A program made the position numbers and the translations under genes. Positions 52,707 through 63,220 of a stretch of 64,000 nucleotides of DNA are shown piece by piece. The number at the start of each line of letters is the position of its first letter. Position 1 is the stretch's first letter. Under the pieces are notes generated by a model. That model saw nothing but the letters and a program-made list of their open reading frames with translations, searched no databases and had not been told where the DNA came from. Origin of the DNA: Streptomyces alfalfae (GTDB lineage: Bacteria; Actinomycetota; Actinomycetes; Streptomycetales; Streptomycetaceae); assembly GCF_004127445.1 (NCBI RefSeq), contig NZ_QEXM01000020.1, positions 144,670 to 208,669 of the forward strand. Direction: 5' to 3'.

Positions 52707-54968
52707 TCACCCGGGGACGTCTCGGAGCCCGCCCGCGGCGCTCCGCTGCCGCAGCGCCGCCACCCTGCGGTAGAGCTCCACGGCCTCGGCGCCGCGGCCG
52801 AGCTGTTCCAGGCAGTGCGCCTCGTCGTTGCGGCTGGCCAGGGCGTCGGGGTGGCCCGTGCCGAGGACCCGCTCCCTGGCGGCGGCCACCCCGCGGTATT
52901 CGGTGAGGGCGTCGGGCCAGCGCCCCAGCCAGCCGAGGCCGACCGCGACCTCGCGCCGGCTGACCAGCGTGTCCGGGTGGTCGGGGCCGAGGACCCGCTC
53001 CCGGATCGCGCACACGTCCCGCGCCTCGGCGAGGGCCTCCTCCCAGCGGCCGAGCCGTCCGAGGTTCACGCCGAGGCCGTGGCGGGCCCGGAGCGTCTCG
53101 GGATCGGCGGGGCCGTTGACGCGCGTCCGGTCCTCGACCAGGACGCGGTACAGGTCGAGCGCCTCACCGCTGCGGCCGAGTCTGCCGAGGCTGATGCCGA
53201 CCTCGTAGCGGGCGGCGAGCGTGTCGGGGTGGTCGGGCCCGAGCGCCCGCACCCGCGCGTCGGCGACCTCGCGGTAGGTCTGCAGCGCCTCGGGCCAGCG
53301 CCCCAGCTGTCCGAGCGCGTACGCGACCTCGTACCGCGTGACGAGTGTGTCGGGGTGCGTGGCCCCCAGGACGCGCGCGCGGGCCTGTGCCACCTCGTCG
53401 GCCAGACGGTAGGAGTCCTCCAGGCGGCCGAGGCGGCTGAGGTTGTAGGCGAGGTTGTGGCGGCAGCGCAGCGTGTCCGGGTGGTCGGGCCCCGCCACCC
53501 GCTCCCGCACCGCGAGCACCGAGGTGTACGTCTGGTGGGCCTCGAAGTGCCGCCCGAGCTGCCCGAGCACGTAGGCCATCTCCTGGCGGGCGGCGAGCGT
53601 GTCCGGATGCTCGGCGCCGAGGGAGCGCTCCCGCCCCCGCGCCACGCGGGTGTACTCGCGCAGGGCGTCGGCGGCCCGCCCGGTGCGGCTGAGCGTGAAG
53701 CCGATCTCGTACCGGCTGGCGAGCGTGTCGGGGTGGTCGGGGCCGAGGGCGTGCTCACGCTCGGCGGCGACCGCGCGGTGCACCTCGCCCGCCTCCGCCC
53801 ACCGCCCGAGCCGGCCCAGGCTGAGGCCCGCGTTGTGGCGTCCCGCCAGTGTGGCGAGCAGTTCCGGCGGCGGCGCGGGCCGCTCGGGTTCGCGGGGCGC
53901 GGCGGCGCGGCGGGCGTCGGGCCGCGGTATCCACTCGCCGGTCAGGCCCGCCGCCGTGTCGGGCGGGGTGGGTCGCGGCCCGGAGCCGCCGCCCGCCTTG
54001 ACCCCGGTGGTCATGCCCCGCGTCCAGGAGGGCAGCCGCTCCTCGCGGACGGTCGCGGCGCCGTGCGGGTGGTGGTTGCGCGGGTGGGGCGTGACGACGG
54101 TCGGGACGTACGCGGGGGTGGCGCGGCCTTCGGCGATGCGGCGGCTCAGGTCGCGGGCGTCCTGCGGCCGGTCGGCCGCGTCCTTGGCGAGGAGGTCGAG
54201 GACGAGGTCGTCGAGGAACGCGGGCAGTTCGCCGCGGTGGCGGCGGGGCGGCGCGGGCGCCGTGTCGCGGTGCCCGACGAGCACGGCCCAGGCGTCCTCC
54301 AAGTCGAAGGGCGGGGCCCCGGTGGCGATCTCGTACAGCACGCACCCCAGGGAGTACAGGTCACTGCGCTGGTCGACCGGGTCGCCGCTGATCTGCTCGG
54401 GCGACATGTAGTGCGGGGTGCCCATCGCGATGCCCGTGCCGGTCAGGCGCGAGGTGAAGCCGATGTCGGCGCCGAGCCGCGCGATGCCGAAGTCGCAGAT
54501 CTTCACCGTGCCGTCGGTGAGCAGCATGATGTTCGCGGGCTTCAGGTCGCGGTGCACGATGCCCTGGTCATGGGTGTACGCGAGGGCGGCGGAGACCTGG
54601 GCGGCGATCTCCACGACGTCGGCGACGGGCAGCGGGTGCTGCTTGTTGTCCTCCAGGATCTGGCTGAGGTTGCGCCCTTCGAGGAGCTCCATCACCAGAT
54701 AGAGCACGCCCTCGTACTCGCCGAAGTCGTGGACGACGGTCACGCCGCGGTGCTGGAGCGCGGCGGCGACGCGGGCCTCGCGGCGGAAGCGCTCGCGCAG
54801 GACGCGGGTGAAGGCGTGGTCGTGCTGCGGCCCCATCGGCTTGAGGCACTTGACGGCGACCTGGCGGCCGAGCGACTCGTCGCGCGCCCGCCACACCTCG
54901 CCCATGCCGCCGCGCCCGATCAGATCCAGGAGTCGGTAGCGGCTCTGGATCAGCCTGGTGTCCGCCAT
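52707..54968 (-). CDS. Serine/threonine protein kinase with C-terminal TPR array
   Basis: A 753-aa protein: a Hanks-type kinase domain (about 11-275) with GRGGMGEVW, Lys40, HRDLKPAN (139-146) and DFG (159-161), a linker, and about eight to nine TPR units of 42 residues (about 385-740) with the kinesin-light-chain-like core LGPDHPDTL and LGRxxEAL. There is no membrane segment, unlike most Streptomyces PASTA kinases, so it is cytosolic and probably recruits partners through the TPR array. The start lies 19 bp inside the upstream oxygenase gene, indicating translational coupling. Confidence 0.93.
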   Translation of the reverse strand: MADTRLIQSRYRLLDLIGRGGMGEVWRARDESLGRQVAVKCLKPMGPQHDHAFTRVLRERFRREARVAAALQHRGVTVVHDFGEYEGVLYLVMELLEGRNLSQILEDNKQHPLPVADVVEIAAQVSAALAYTHDQGIVHRDLKPANIMLLTDGTVKICDFGIARLGADIGFTSRLTGTGIAMGTPHYMSPEQISGDPVDQRSDLYSLGCVLYEIATGAPPFDLEDAWAVLVGHRDTAPAPPRRHRGELPAFLDDLVLDLLAKDAADRPQDARDLSRRIAEGRATPAYVPTVVTPHPRNHHPHGAATVREERLPSWTRGMTTGVKAGGGSGPRPTPPDTAAGLTGEWIPRPDARRAAAPREPERPAPPPELLATLAGRHNAGLSLGRLGRWAEAGEVHRAVAAEREHALGPDHPDTLASRYEIGFTLSRTGRAADALREYTRVARGRERSLGAEHPDTLAARQEMAYVLGQLGRHFEAHQTYTSVLAVRERVAGPDHPDTLRCRHNLAYNLSRLGRLEDSYRLADEVAQARARVLGATHPDTLVTRYEVAYALGQLGRWPEALQTYREVADARVRALGPDHPDTLAARYEVGISLGRLGRSGEALDLYRVLVEDRTRVNGPADPETLRARHGLGVNLGRLGRWEEALAEARDVCAIRERVLGPDHPDTLVSRREVAVGLGWLGRWPDALTEYRGVAAARERVLGTGHPDALASRNDEAHCLEQLGRGAEAVELYRRVAALRQRSAAGGLRDVPG

Positions 54969-55909
54969 CTCGCGCCGTCGCCCCCGTCGCCTCGCTGCGC
55001 CCTCCCCGGCCCGTCCAGTATGGCTTCTGGTCTGTGAAGTTTGTACGGGGCAGGGCGGCTGCCGGGGCCGAGCCTGGCCATGGCGCGCAGGATGTGCTTG
55101 GGCGGAAGTTGCCAGCGCAGACGGCTGGGGACGGTGCGCAGGACGGCGCCGGTGAGGACAAGGCGGCGCGTCACCACGGCGGGCGGCGGGGCGGCCCTGC
55201 CGTACAGCTCGTGCGCGTACGCGGGCAGCGAGGCGTACGCGAGGCGGGCCACCTGCCGCCACAGCAGGAAGCGCGCCGGGACCAGCAGGGGCGGCGTCGG
55301 CGGACACCGCAGGAAGTCGTCCACGGCGCGGGCGCCTGGACCGGCGGCCAACTCGCCCCGCACGTCACGGAAGTACGCCCGCAGCTCGGCCGTGGACCCC
55401 GGCACATCGGCCGGATCGAGCCCCACCAGCCGGGCGCTCTCGCGGTGCTCGCGCACATACCGGTCGGCGAGGGCGTCCGGCATCCGCAGCCCCGACCGGC
55501 GTGCGACGTGGAGGTAGGAGTCGATCTCCGCGCAGTGCACCCAGAGCAGCAGCTCCGGCTCGTCGACCCGGTACCGCTCCCCCGTCGCCGGGTCGGTGGC
55601 CGTGAGCGTCGCGTGGATCTTGCGCACCCGCGCGCCGGCGCGCTCGGCGGCCTCGGTGGTGCCGTAGGTGGTGGTCCCGACGAACCCGGCGGTGCGCATC
55701 AGCCGCCCCCAGGCGTCGGCGCGGAAGTCGCTGTTCTGCATGACGCCGCGCACCGCTCGGGGATGCAGGGCCTGAAGGTAGAGGGCGCGTATCCCCGCGA
55801 CCCACATCATGGGGTCGGAGTGCACCTGCCAGGTCACCGAACCCGGCCCGAAGAGTCCGGGGTCGGGCGAGGGCGCGTGCGCGGGGTCGGTCACAGCGGG
55901 GTCGGTCAC
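54950..55909 (-). CDS. MpaB/DUF2236-type oxygenase family protein
   Basis: A 319-aa protein of the family that includes fungal MpaB and the bacterial latex-clearing relatives, proposed to be heme enzymes. Family segments include WQVHSDPMMWVAGIRALYLQ, LHPRAVRGVMQNSDF, TTYGTTEAAERAGARVRKIH and ELLLWVHCAEIDSYL, where His residues could bind heme. GTG 55909 is used because GGAGG lies eight bases upstream; GTG 55918 is also open. The 3' end overlaps the kinase start, which suggests the two products work together. Confidence 0.82.
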   Translation of the reverse strand: MTDPAVTDPAHAPSPDPGLFGPGSVTWQVHSDPMMWVAGIRALYLQALHPRAVRGVMQNSDFRADAWGRLMRTAGFVGTTTYGTTEAAERAGARVRKIHATLTATDPATGERYRVDEPELLLWVHCAEIDSYLHVARRSGLRMPDALADRYVREHRESARLVGLDPADVPGSTAELRAYFRDVRGELAAGPGARAVDDFLRCPPTPPLLVPARFLLWRQVARLAYASLPAYAHELYGRAAPPPAVVTRRLVLTGAVLRTVPSRLRWQLPPKHILRAMARLGPGSRPAPYKLHRPEAILDGPGRAQRGDGGDGARWRTPG

Positions 55910-55981
55910 GGGGTCCACCTCCGGGGGCCGGTCATGTCCTCCAGTGTGACGCCGTCCCGTGACGGGTGTCCGGCGCCCGGG

Positions 55982-57169
55982 TCATCGCCGTACGCGCGGC
56001 ATCCCCAGGCCGATCCAGGAGATGATCTCCCGCTGGATCTCGTTGTTGCCGCCGCCGAAGGTGAAGATGACCGCCGAGCGGTAGCCGCGTTCGAGATCGC
56101 CGCGCAGGACCGTGCCCGCCGAGCCCTCCTTGAGGGCGCCCGCCGCGCCGATGACCTCCATGAGCCAGGCGTACGCGTCGCGGCGCGCCTCGGAGCCGTA
56201 GACCTTGACGGCGGAGGCGTCCTGCGGGGTGAGGGTGCCCTCCTGGACGGCGTTGACCATCCGCCAGTTGAGGAGCTTCATCGCGTCGAGCCTGGTGTGG
56301 GTCATGGCCAGGCGCCGGCGGACCCAGCCGAGGTCGATGACCCGGCGGCCGTCGGCGAGCTTGGTGTCCATGGCCCAGCGCTGTACGTCGTGGAGGGCGC
56401 GGATGGCCATCGTGCCGTGGGCGGCGAGGGTGACGCGCTCGTGGTTGAGCTGGTTGGTGATGAGGCGCCAGCCCTTGTTCTCCTCGCCGACGCGGTGGGT
56501 GACGGGGACGCGGACGTTCTCGTAGTAGCCGGCCGTGGTGTCGTGCGAGGCGAGGGTGTTGATGAGGGTGCAGGAGTAGCCCGGGGCGGTCGTCGGGACC
56601 AGGAGCATGGTGATGCCCTTGTGGAGCGGGACGCCCTCCTCGGGCGCCGCCGTGCGCACGGCGAGCCAGACCCAGTCGGCGGTGTCGCCGTTGGTCGTCC
56701 AGATCTTCTGCCCGTTGACGACGTACTCGTCGCCGTCCCTCACCGCCTTCGTCCGCAGCGCCGCGAGGTCCGTGCCGGCGGCGGGCTCGCTGTAGCCGAT
56801 GGCGAAGTCGAGTTCGCCGGAGAGGATCCTCGGCAGGAAGTAGCTCTTCTGCTCCTCGGTCCCGAACCGCATGAGCGTGGGGCCCACGGTGTTGAGTGCC
56901 ATCAGCGGCAGCGGCACGCCCGCCTGTGCGGCCTCGTCGAAGAAGATGAACTGCTCCATGGGCGTGAGCCCGCGGCCGCCGTACTCCTCGGGCCACCCGA
57001 CCCCCAGCCAGCCGTCCGCGCCCAGGCGGCGGATGGTCTCCCGGTAGAACCGCTTCCGGGCGGCGGGTTCGGCATGGCGGACGTGCACGTCGTCCGGCAC
57101 GAGGCCGGCGAAGTACGCGCGCAGTTCGGTGCGCAACCGCTGCTGCTCCGGCGTGTATTCGAGGTGCAC
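55982..57169 (-). CDS. Acyl-CoA dehydrogenase
   Basis: A 395-aa FAD enzyme of the acyl-CoA dehydrogenase superfamily. IGYSEPAAGTDLAALRTKA and NGQKIWTTN are the FAD/substrate strands, and FGGGNNEIQREIISWIGLG is the C-terminal FAD helix. The catalytic base position usually filled by Glu is not obvious in this subgroup, as in actinobacterial FadE heteromers. It may need a second subunit that is not adjacent. GTG 57169 follows GGAGGGG. It is upstream of the oxygenase-kinase pair with a 72-bp gap. Confidence 0.9.
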   Translation of the reverse strand: MHLEYTPEQQRLRTELRAYFAGLVPDDVHVRHAEPAARKRFYRETIRRLGADGWLGVGWPEEYGGRGLTPMEQFIFFDEAAQAGVPLPLMALNTVGPTLMRFGTEEQKSYFLPRILSGELDFAIGYSEPAAGTDLAALRTKAVRDGDEYVVNGQKIWTTNGDTADWVWLAVRTAAPEEGVPLHKGITMLLVPTTAPGYSCTLINTLASHDTTAGYYENVRVPVTHRVGEENKGWRLITNQLNHERVTLAAHGTMAIRALHDVQRWAMDTKLADGRRVIDLGWVRRRLAMTHTRLDAMKLLNWRMVNAVQEGTLTPQDASAVKVYGSEARRDAYAWLMEVIGAAGALKEGSAGTVLRGDLERGYRSAVIFTFGGGNNEIQREIISWIGLGMPRVRR

Positions 57170-57303
57170 GGCCCCTCCAGGCTCTGGCTGGCTCACTCGC
57201 TCCCGGACCTGACGGCGCACACAGTAGAACGCGTTGCAGAAATAGGGAATGGCGGTGCGGGAGCGAGTGCCGCGGGGCCCGTCGCCTCGGCCCGGCGCCT
57301 TCA

Positions 57304-57774
57304 CTAGGCCGTCGCGGGTCCCGTCAGCGCCTTCGTGAGGTCGTCGCAGGCCCGTTCGCAGCGGCGGCAGGCCTTCGCGCAGCCGGCCGACGCGGGGCAC
57401 GTGGCGCAGAGGGCCGCGCACTGGCGGCGGACGGCGCGGCACCACTCGACCTGCACGCGTACGCGCTGCTCGTCCTCCTCGCCGTACGCGCCCCGCCCGG
57501 CGAGGACGCGGAAGGTCGCGTCGCAGACGTCGGCGCAGGCGGCGGTGAGACGGAGCGCATGGCTCGGCCCGTCGGCCGGGCGGCGCCGGGCGCAGACCCG
57601 GACGCACTCGTCACAGACCCGTGCGCAGGCGAAACGCGCTTCCAGCACCTGACGGGCTCCGGCCGGTCCCCCTGCTGCGGCTCCTCCGTCGGGACGGGCG
57701 CGGGTCGCACCGCCCGGGGGCCGGACGGCAAGGGTGTCGTGGCGGTCACGGGACCTCGCCCTTCGGCCGGGCAC
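57304..57774 (-). CDS. Cys-rich four-helix-bundle protein, copper storage (Csp)-like
   Basis: A 156-aa protein with 14 Cys residues in its last 105 positions, arranged as CxxxC, CxxC and CxxxCxxC pairs along predicted helices (CARVCDECVRVC, CADVC, WCRAVRRQC, CKACRRC-like repeats). This matches copper storage proteins of the Csp3 type, which fill a four-helix tube with Cu(I). There is no Tat or Sec signal, so it should be cytosolic, as for the S. lividans protein. The GTG start is uncertain because the N-terminal 45 residues are low-complexity. A copper repressor gene is not visible. Confidence 0.8.
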   Translation of the reverse strand: MPGRRARSRDRHDTLAVRPPGGATRARPDGGAAAGGPAGARQVLEARFACARVCDECVRVCARRRPADGPSHALRLTAACADVCDATFRVLAGRGAYGEEDEQRVRVQVEWCRAVRRQCAALCATCPASAGCAKACRRCERACDDLTKALTGPATA

Positions 57775-58016
57775 GGGTTTCCGCCCTGGTGAGGCTCAAA
57801 CCTGGCGGAGGAGCGGCACGGGGACCTGCCGGAGGAGGGGCACGGCGTGCCGGGCGCGAAGGAGCCCCGCCGCGACGGGGGAGACACGGCGGGGCCCACC
57901 CATCGATTGCCCGCTCTGACGGGCCTCACACACCCGAGCCGCACTCGTTTTCGACGGGACCGCGACGGCCTGTACATCCCGGGCCCGTTGTCAGTGCCGC
58001 GCGCTACGGTCCGCAC

Positions 58017-58466
58017 ATGGCTTATATGATCGACCTGACCCTCGACTGCGCCGACGCCCAACTCCTCGGCGCCTTCTGGAAAACGGCCCTCGGCTATGTC
58101 GACGAGCCGCCGCCCGCGCCGTTCACCACCCGCGAGGAGTGGTTCGCGAGCTTCGGCCCGCCCGCGGACGAATCCGTGGACGACGGGGCCTGGCTCTGCG
58201 ACCCCGAGGGGCGCGGTCCCCGCCTGTCGCTGCTCAAGGTGCCCGAGCCGAAGACCGCGAAGAACCGCCTTCACATCGACGTCCGCGTGCCGGGGCACGG
58301 CTCGGCGGGCGAGCGCTGGGCCAGGGTCAAGGCGGAGTCCGAGCGGCTCGTCGCGGCGGGCGGCGGCGTGCTCGCCGAGATCACCGGTCACCACATAGTG
58401 ATGGCCGACCCGGAGGGCAACGAGTTCTGCGTCGCCGCGGGGCCGGCCCCGACCGCATCGTCCTAG
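58017..58466 (+). CDS. VOC (glyoxalase/bleomycin-resistance fold) protein
   Basis: A 149-aa protein with two beta-alpha-beta-beta-beta units: LTLDCADAQLLGAFWKTALG near the start, RLHIDVRVPG in the middle and HHIVMADPEGNEFCVA at the end, the usual DPEGNEFC signature. Substrate and metal dependence are unknown. It has no strong ribosome site before ATG 58017. It converges on the PepSY gene across a short repeat region. Confidence 0.87.
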   Translation: MAYMIDLTLDCADAQLLGAFWKTALGYVDEPPPAPFTTREEWFASFGPPADESVDDGAWLCDPEGRGPRLSLLKVPEPKTAKNRLHIDVRVPGHGSAGERWARVKAESERLVAAGGGVLAEITGHHIVMADPEGNEFCVAAGPAPTASS

Positions 58467-58470
58467 CCCC

Positions 58471-58544
58471 GTCGGCGGGTCGGTGGGGTTCCAGGTCCTC
58501 GGCGGATCGGAGGGGTCACGTCGTCGGCGGATCGGAGGGTTCAG
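58471..58544. repeat. Three tandem 24-25 bp repeats between convergent genes
   Basis: Three imperfect copies of a unit containing TCGGCGGATCGGAGGG start at 58471, 58495 and 58520. Copies two and three are nearly identical. The last one runs into the PepSY stop codon. Confidence 0.65.
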
Positions 58545-60019
58545 GCGTATGTGCGCCTCCCCCGCCGGTAGGCGAGCTCGCCCAGCGCGATGTCCACCGC
58601 GAGGAACGCCGCGAGCGGGATGCCGAGCAGCGGGACGAAGTAGCCGACGACGGCGACCGCCGCGAGCAGCGGGACGAGGACGTGGGCCGGGACGTTCTGC
58701 CACGCCCCGCGCGCCACGGGCCGGCCGAAGGCGGAGCCCCGGCCGCGCTGCCACCACATGCGGTAGCCCCAGACGATCAGGAGGATCAGGCAGAGGGCGA
58801 GCGCGATGAGGGCGAACTGGTTGACGAGGCCGAACAGCGAACCGGAGTGCGCGTCGATGCCCCAGCGCGTCAGCTTGGCGAGCACCGGGTAGTCGTCGAA
58901 CCGCAGGACGTCGGTGACCTCGCCGTTCGCGGGGTCCACGGCGATGGAGTCCTGCTTCTCCGGCCAGCTTCGCTGGATCTGCCGGACCACGTACGCGGAC
59001 GAGGCGTCGGCGGGCGGCACGATCTCCACGGGGTTGGAGAGCCCCTGGCCGCGGGCGGCCTTCAGGACGGCGTCGAGCCCGACGTCCGCGCGGGCCGCCC
59101 CCTCGCCGTCCGCGGCCCCGGAGCCGCCGCTCCCGCCGTGGCCGGAGTGCTCACCCGCGGGCTCCGCCGCCGGCTCCGCGCCGGGCGTGACGGTCGACGA
59201 CACCGCGGGCGTGGTCTGGCCGATGGCCTCGCGGAGGTCGCTGACGCTCTGGCCCGCGTACGCCGACCAGGTCAGCCCCGTGGCCGACAGGAAGACCAGG
59301 CCGAGGGCCGCCCAGACGCCGACCGAGCCGTGCAGCGCCAGGGTGCGGCGGCGGCCCGTCGTGCCGCGCGCCTTCCGCTGCGACCTGCGGCGTCCCAGCC
59401 AGAGCACGAGGCCGCCGCCCGCGATCACCCACAGCCAGCTCGCCGCGAGTTCGCTGTAGAGGCGGCCGGCCTCCCCGAGGTGCAGATCGCGGTGGAGCTC
59501 GTCGATCCAGGTGCGCAGCGGGAGGGCCCCCGTCGAGCCGTACTGCTCCAGGTCGCCGCGCACCTCGGCCGTGTACGGGTCCACGAAGACGGCGAGGGTG
59601 TGGTCGGGGTCGACGCCCGGCACGCCGGACAGCAGGACGCGCGTGGTGGCCCCCTCCTCCGGCGAGGGCCTGACCGCGCTGATCGAGCCCTCGGGGTGTG
59701 CGGCGCGGGCGGCGGCCATCTGCCGCGTCAGGGGCAGTTCGCCCTTCCCCGGCGGCACCGGGACGCGCAGCTCGTCGGCGTACACGATCTTCTCGGCCTG
59801 GTACGAACACGCGTAGAGCAGGCCCGTCGTGGCGGCGACGAGCAGGAACGGCGCGATCAGCAGCCCGGCGTAGAAATGGAGCCGCAGCACGAGCGGCCGC
59901 AAGGTCGCCCAGCCGGACCGCTTGGGCGCGCCCTCGGCCCGCGTCTCGCGCGACGCCTCCGCGGGCTCGCCGGGTGGTCGCCCCTCGCCTTCGGCGACGA
60001 CGGTGGATTCGGCGGGCAT
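58541..60019 (-). CDS. PepSY-associated transmembrane protein
   Basis: A 492-aa membrane protein of the PepSY_TM family. About four to six membrane segments are visible (FYAGLLIAPFLLVAATTGLL, LWVIAGGGLVLWLG, VWAALGLVFLSATGLTWS, FALIALALCLILLIVWGY and a C-terminal pair). Two PepSY-like extracellular parts follow helices 1 and 3, and a His/Gly-rich stretch (GEHSGHGGSGG) could bind metal. Relatives are linked to iron or copper reduction and siderophore use. ATG 60019 follows GGGAG. Confidence 0.88.
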   Translation of the reverse strand: MPAESTVVAEGEGRPPGEPAEASRETRAEGAPKRSGWATLRPLVLRLHFYAGLLIAPFLLVAATTGLLYACSYQAEKIVYADELRVPVPPGKGELPLTRQMAAARAAHPEGSISAVRPSPEEGATTRVLLSGVPGVDPDHTLAVFVDPYTAEVRGDLEQYGSTGALPLRTWIDELHRDLHLGEAGRLYSELAASWLWVIAGGGLVLWLGRRRSQRKARGTTGRRRTLALHGSVGVWAALGLVFLSATGLTWSAYAGQSVSDLREAIGQTTPAVSSTVTPGAEPAAEPAGEHSGHGGSGGSGAADGEGAARADVGLDAVLKAARGQGLSNPVEIVPPADASSAYVVRQIQRSWPEKQDSIAVDPANGEVTDVLRFDDYPVLAKLTRWGIDAHSGSLFGLVNQFALIALALCLILLIVWGYRMWWQRGRGSAFGRPVARGAWQNVPAHVLVPLLAAVAVVGYFVPLLGIPLAAFLAVDIALGELAYRRGRRTYA

Positions 60020-60153
60020 AGGGCGCTCCCTGGATAGACGGGCCATGGCCCGGCTGGGCCCGAGCCGATCCAGGAGTCGGGCCGGGGCATGGCCGAGTTC
60101 CCCCGCCCCGGCGTGACCTGCGCCACTGGCGGGTGGGCACACTGCCGCCACGC

Positions 60154-60226
60154 CCTTGCCACCACCACGCAAGAGGCTCAGCCGTCCGCCCCTGCCGCCG
60201 CCACGCCACGGGCTCAGCCGTCCGCC
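60154..60226. repeat. Two tandem 36-37 bp repeats in intergenic DNA
   Basis: Units at 60154-60190 and 60191-60226 share the end GGCTCAGCCGTCCGCC and a CCGCCACG-type beginning. They lie between the pstS stop and the PepSY start. No function is evident. Confidence 0.6.
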
Positions 60227-60272
60227 GTGGCCACCCGCGGCCCGAAGCCCGTCGGCGCACCCCGCAGCCGGA

Positions 60273-61421
60273 TCAGGACAGCCCGCTCACGACCTCCCGC
60301 ACCCGCTCCGCCAAGGACTCCGGCAGCGGCGCGTAGTGCAGCCGGGACAGCCGCTTCTGGCCCGCCTCGCTCGACGTGTGGGCCAGGAAGGACTTCAGGG
60401 CGGGCAGCGTCGCCTTCTGATTGCCCTTGTCGCACACGATCTCGTACGTGATCTGGACGATCGGATACGCGCCGGGCGCCGAGGAGTCGTGGCGGAACTT
60501 CAGCGTCAGGTCTTTGCCGTTCCCGGCGACCCGGGCCGCCGCGATCCCCGCCGACGCCGTCCTCGGTGTCGGCGCGACCGGCGCGGGCGCGCCCGTGTCG
60601 ATGCTGACGGTCTTGATGTGGCGGGCCCGCGCGAAGGACAGCTCGAAGTAGCCGATCGCGCCGAAGCCGGACGTCACTTCGGAGGCGACACCGCTCGAAC
60701 CGCTCGCCGACGCGCCGCCCTTGCCCTGCCAGGCCTTGCCCGGCGGGTGCCGCCAGACGTCGGGGGCGGCGCCCGCGAGATAGGCCTGGAAGTTCTGCGT
60801 GGTGCCCGAGTCGTCGGACCGGTGCACCGGGCGGACGGGGAGGGAGGGCAGCTCGACGCCGGGGTTGAGCCGCCGGATCTCCGGGTCGTCCCAGGCCGTG
60901 ATCCGCCGGTCGAAGATCTTGGCGAGGGTCGTGGCGTCGAGCACCAGGTCCCGCACGCCCGGCAGGTCGTAGCCGATCGCGATGGGACCGCCCACCATGG
61001 GCAGGTCGATGGCGCGCCCGCCTTCGCAGACCCGCTTCGACAGCTCGACCTCGTCGGCGCGCAGGGGGCTGTCGGAGCCGCCGAACGCGGTCGCGCCGCG
61101 CAGGAACTGCGCTCCCCCGGCTCCCGATCCGAGCGGGTTGTAGGCGATCCGCACCCCGGGGCAGGCCGCTTCGTACTCCTTGATCCAGTGCTTCATGGCG
61201 TTCTGCTGGGCGCTCGAACCCGTCCCGGGGACCTTGCCCGACTTAGCGCAGTCGATGTCGGCGGCTTGGGACCCGACGGACGAAGCGCTTCCGTCGCCGT
61301 CCTCCGCCCCCTCCCCCAGGAGCCCGCAGCCCGCCAGGGCCAGCGACAGCACGACCGCCGCCGAGCCCGCCCCGAGTGTCCTGCCGCTGTGCTGTGTACG
61401 TCGTGGCCGTGGGCGCAGCAA
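60273..61421 (-). CDS. PstS-like phosphate-binding lipoprotein, orphan
   Basis: A 382-aa lipoprotein. TTG 61421 follows AAAGGA and gives an N-terminus rich in Arg then LSLALAGC with lipobox Cys32. The mature part has GSSAQQNAMKHWIKEYEAAC, NPLGSGAGGAQFL, FGGSDSPL and RSDDSGTTQNF, the phosphate-contact loops of PstS. It should be surface-tethered and feed phosphate to a PstCAB permease, but those genes are not here. A weak PHO-box-like pair lies upstream. Confidence 0.88.
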   Translation of the reverse strand: MLRPRPRRTQHSGRTLGAGSAAVVLSLALAGCGLLGEGAEDGDGSASSVGSQAADIDCAKSGKVPGTGSSAQQNAMKHWIKEYEAACPGVRIAYNPLGSGAGGAQFLRGATAFGGSDSPLRADEVELSKRVCEGGRAIDLPMVGGPIAIGYDLPGVRDLVLDATTLAKIFDRRITAWDDPEIRRLNPGVELPSLPVRPVHRSDDSGTTQNFQAYLAGAAPDVWRHPPGKAWQGKGGASASGSSGVASEVTSGFGAIGYFELSFARARHIKTVSIDTGAPAPVAPTPRTASAGIAAARVAGNGKDLTLKFRHDSSAPGAYPIVQITYEIVCDKGNQKATLPALKSFLAHTSSEAGQKRLSRLHYAPLPESLAERVREVVSGLS

Positions 61422-61530
61422 CGTCGTCCTTTCGAGAGGCCGGCCGGCACACCGCCGCCCGGTCACCGCTGTCGGGCCTCGCATCCTCGCCCACCCACGG
61501 CGACGGAAGATGACACCTGGGCGAACACAG

Positions 61531-61544
61531 GGCGACGCGTCGCC
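61531..61544. promoter_or_regulatory. 14-bp perfect palindrome between pstS and argG
   Basis: GGCGACGCGTCGCC is a perfect palindrome in the divergent gap. It may be a regulator site or chance in a G+C-rich genome. Confidence 0.25.
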
Positions 61545-61561
61545 GTACGGAAGCACGGGGT

Positions 61562-63045
<1,484 letters not shown>

Positions 63046-63077
63046 CCCCGGCCCATCGGCCGTGCGCACTGAGGCCA

Positions 63078-63116
63078 GCGGGCCCCGGCGGTACTCCCCC
63101 CACCGCCGGGGCCCGC
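63078..63116 (+). terminator. argG terminator
   Basis: A 15-bp perfect stem (GCGGGCCCCGGCGGT at 63078-63092, complement at 63102-63116) with a 9-nt loop lies 33 bp after the argG stop. Confidence 0.9.
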
Positions 63117-63220
63117 TTCCGCATGCCCCGGCGTCCGGCCCAGCGCCTCTCCGCGCTCATGTCCGGATGTGACAGGGAATCGTCATTGCGGTCGCCCCCG
63201 GCGGCCGTGAGGATGGCCGC

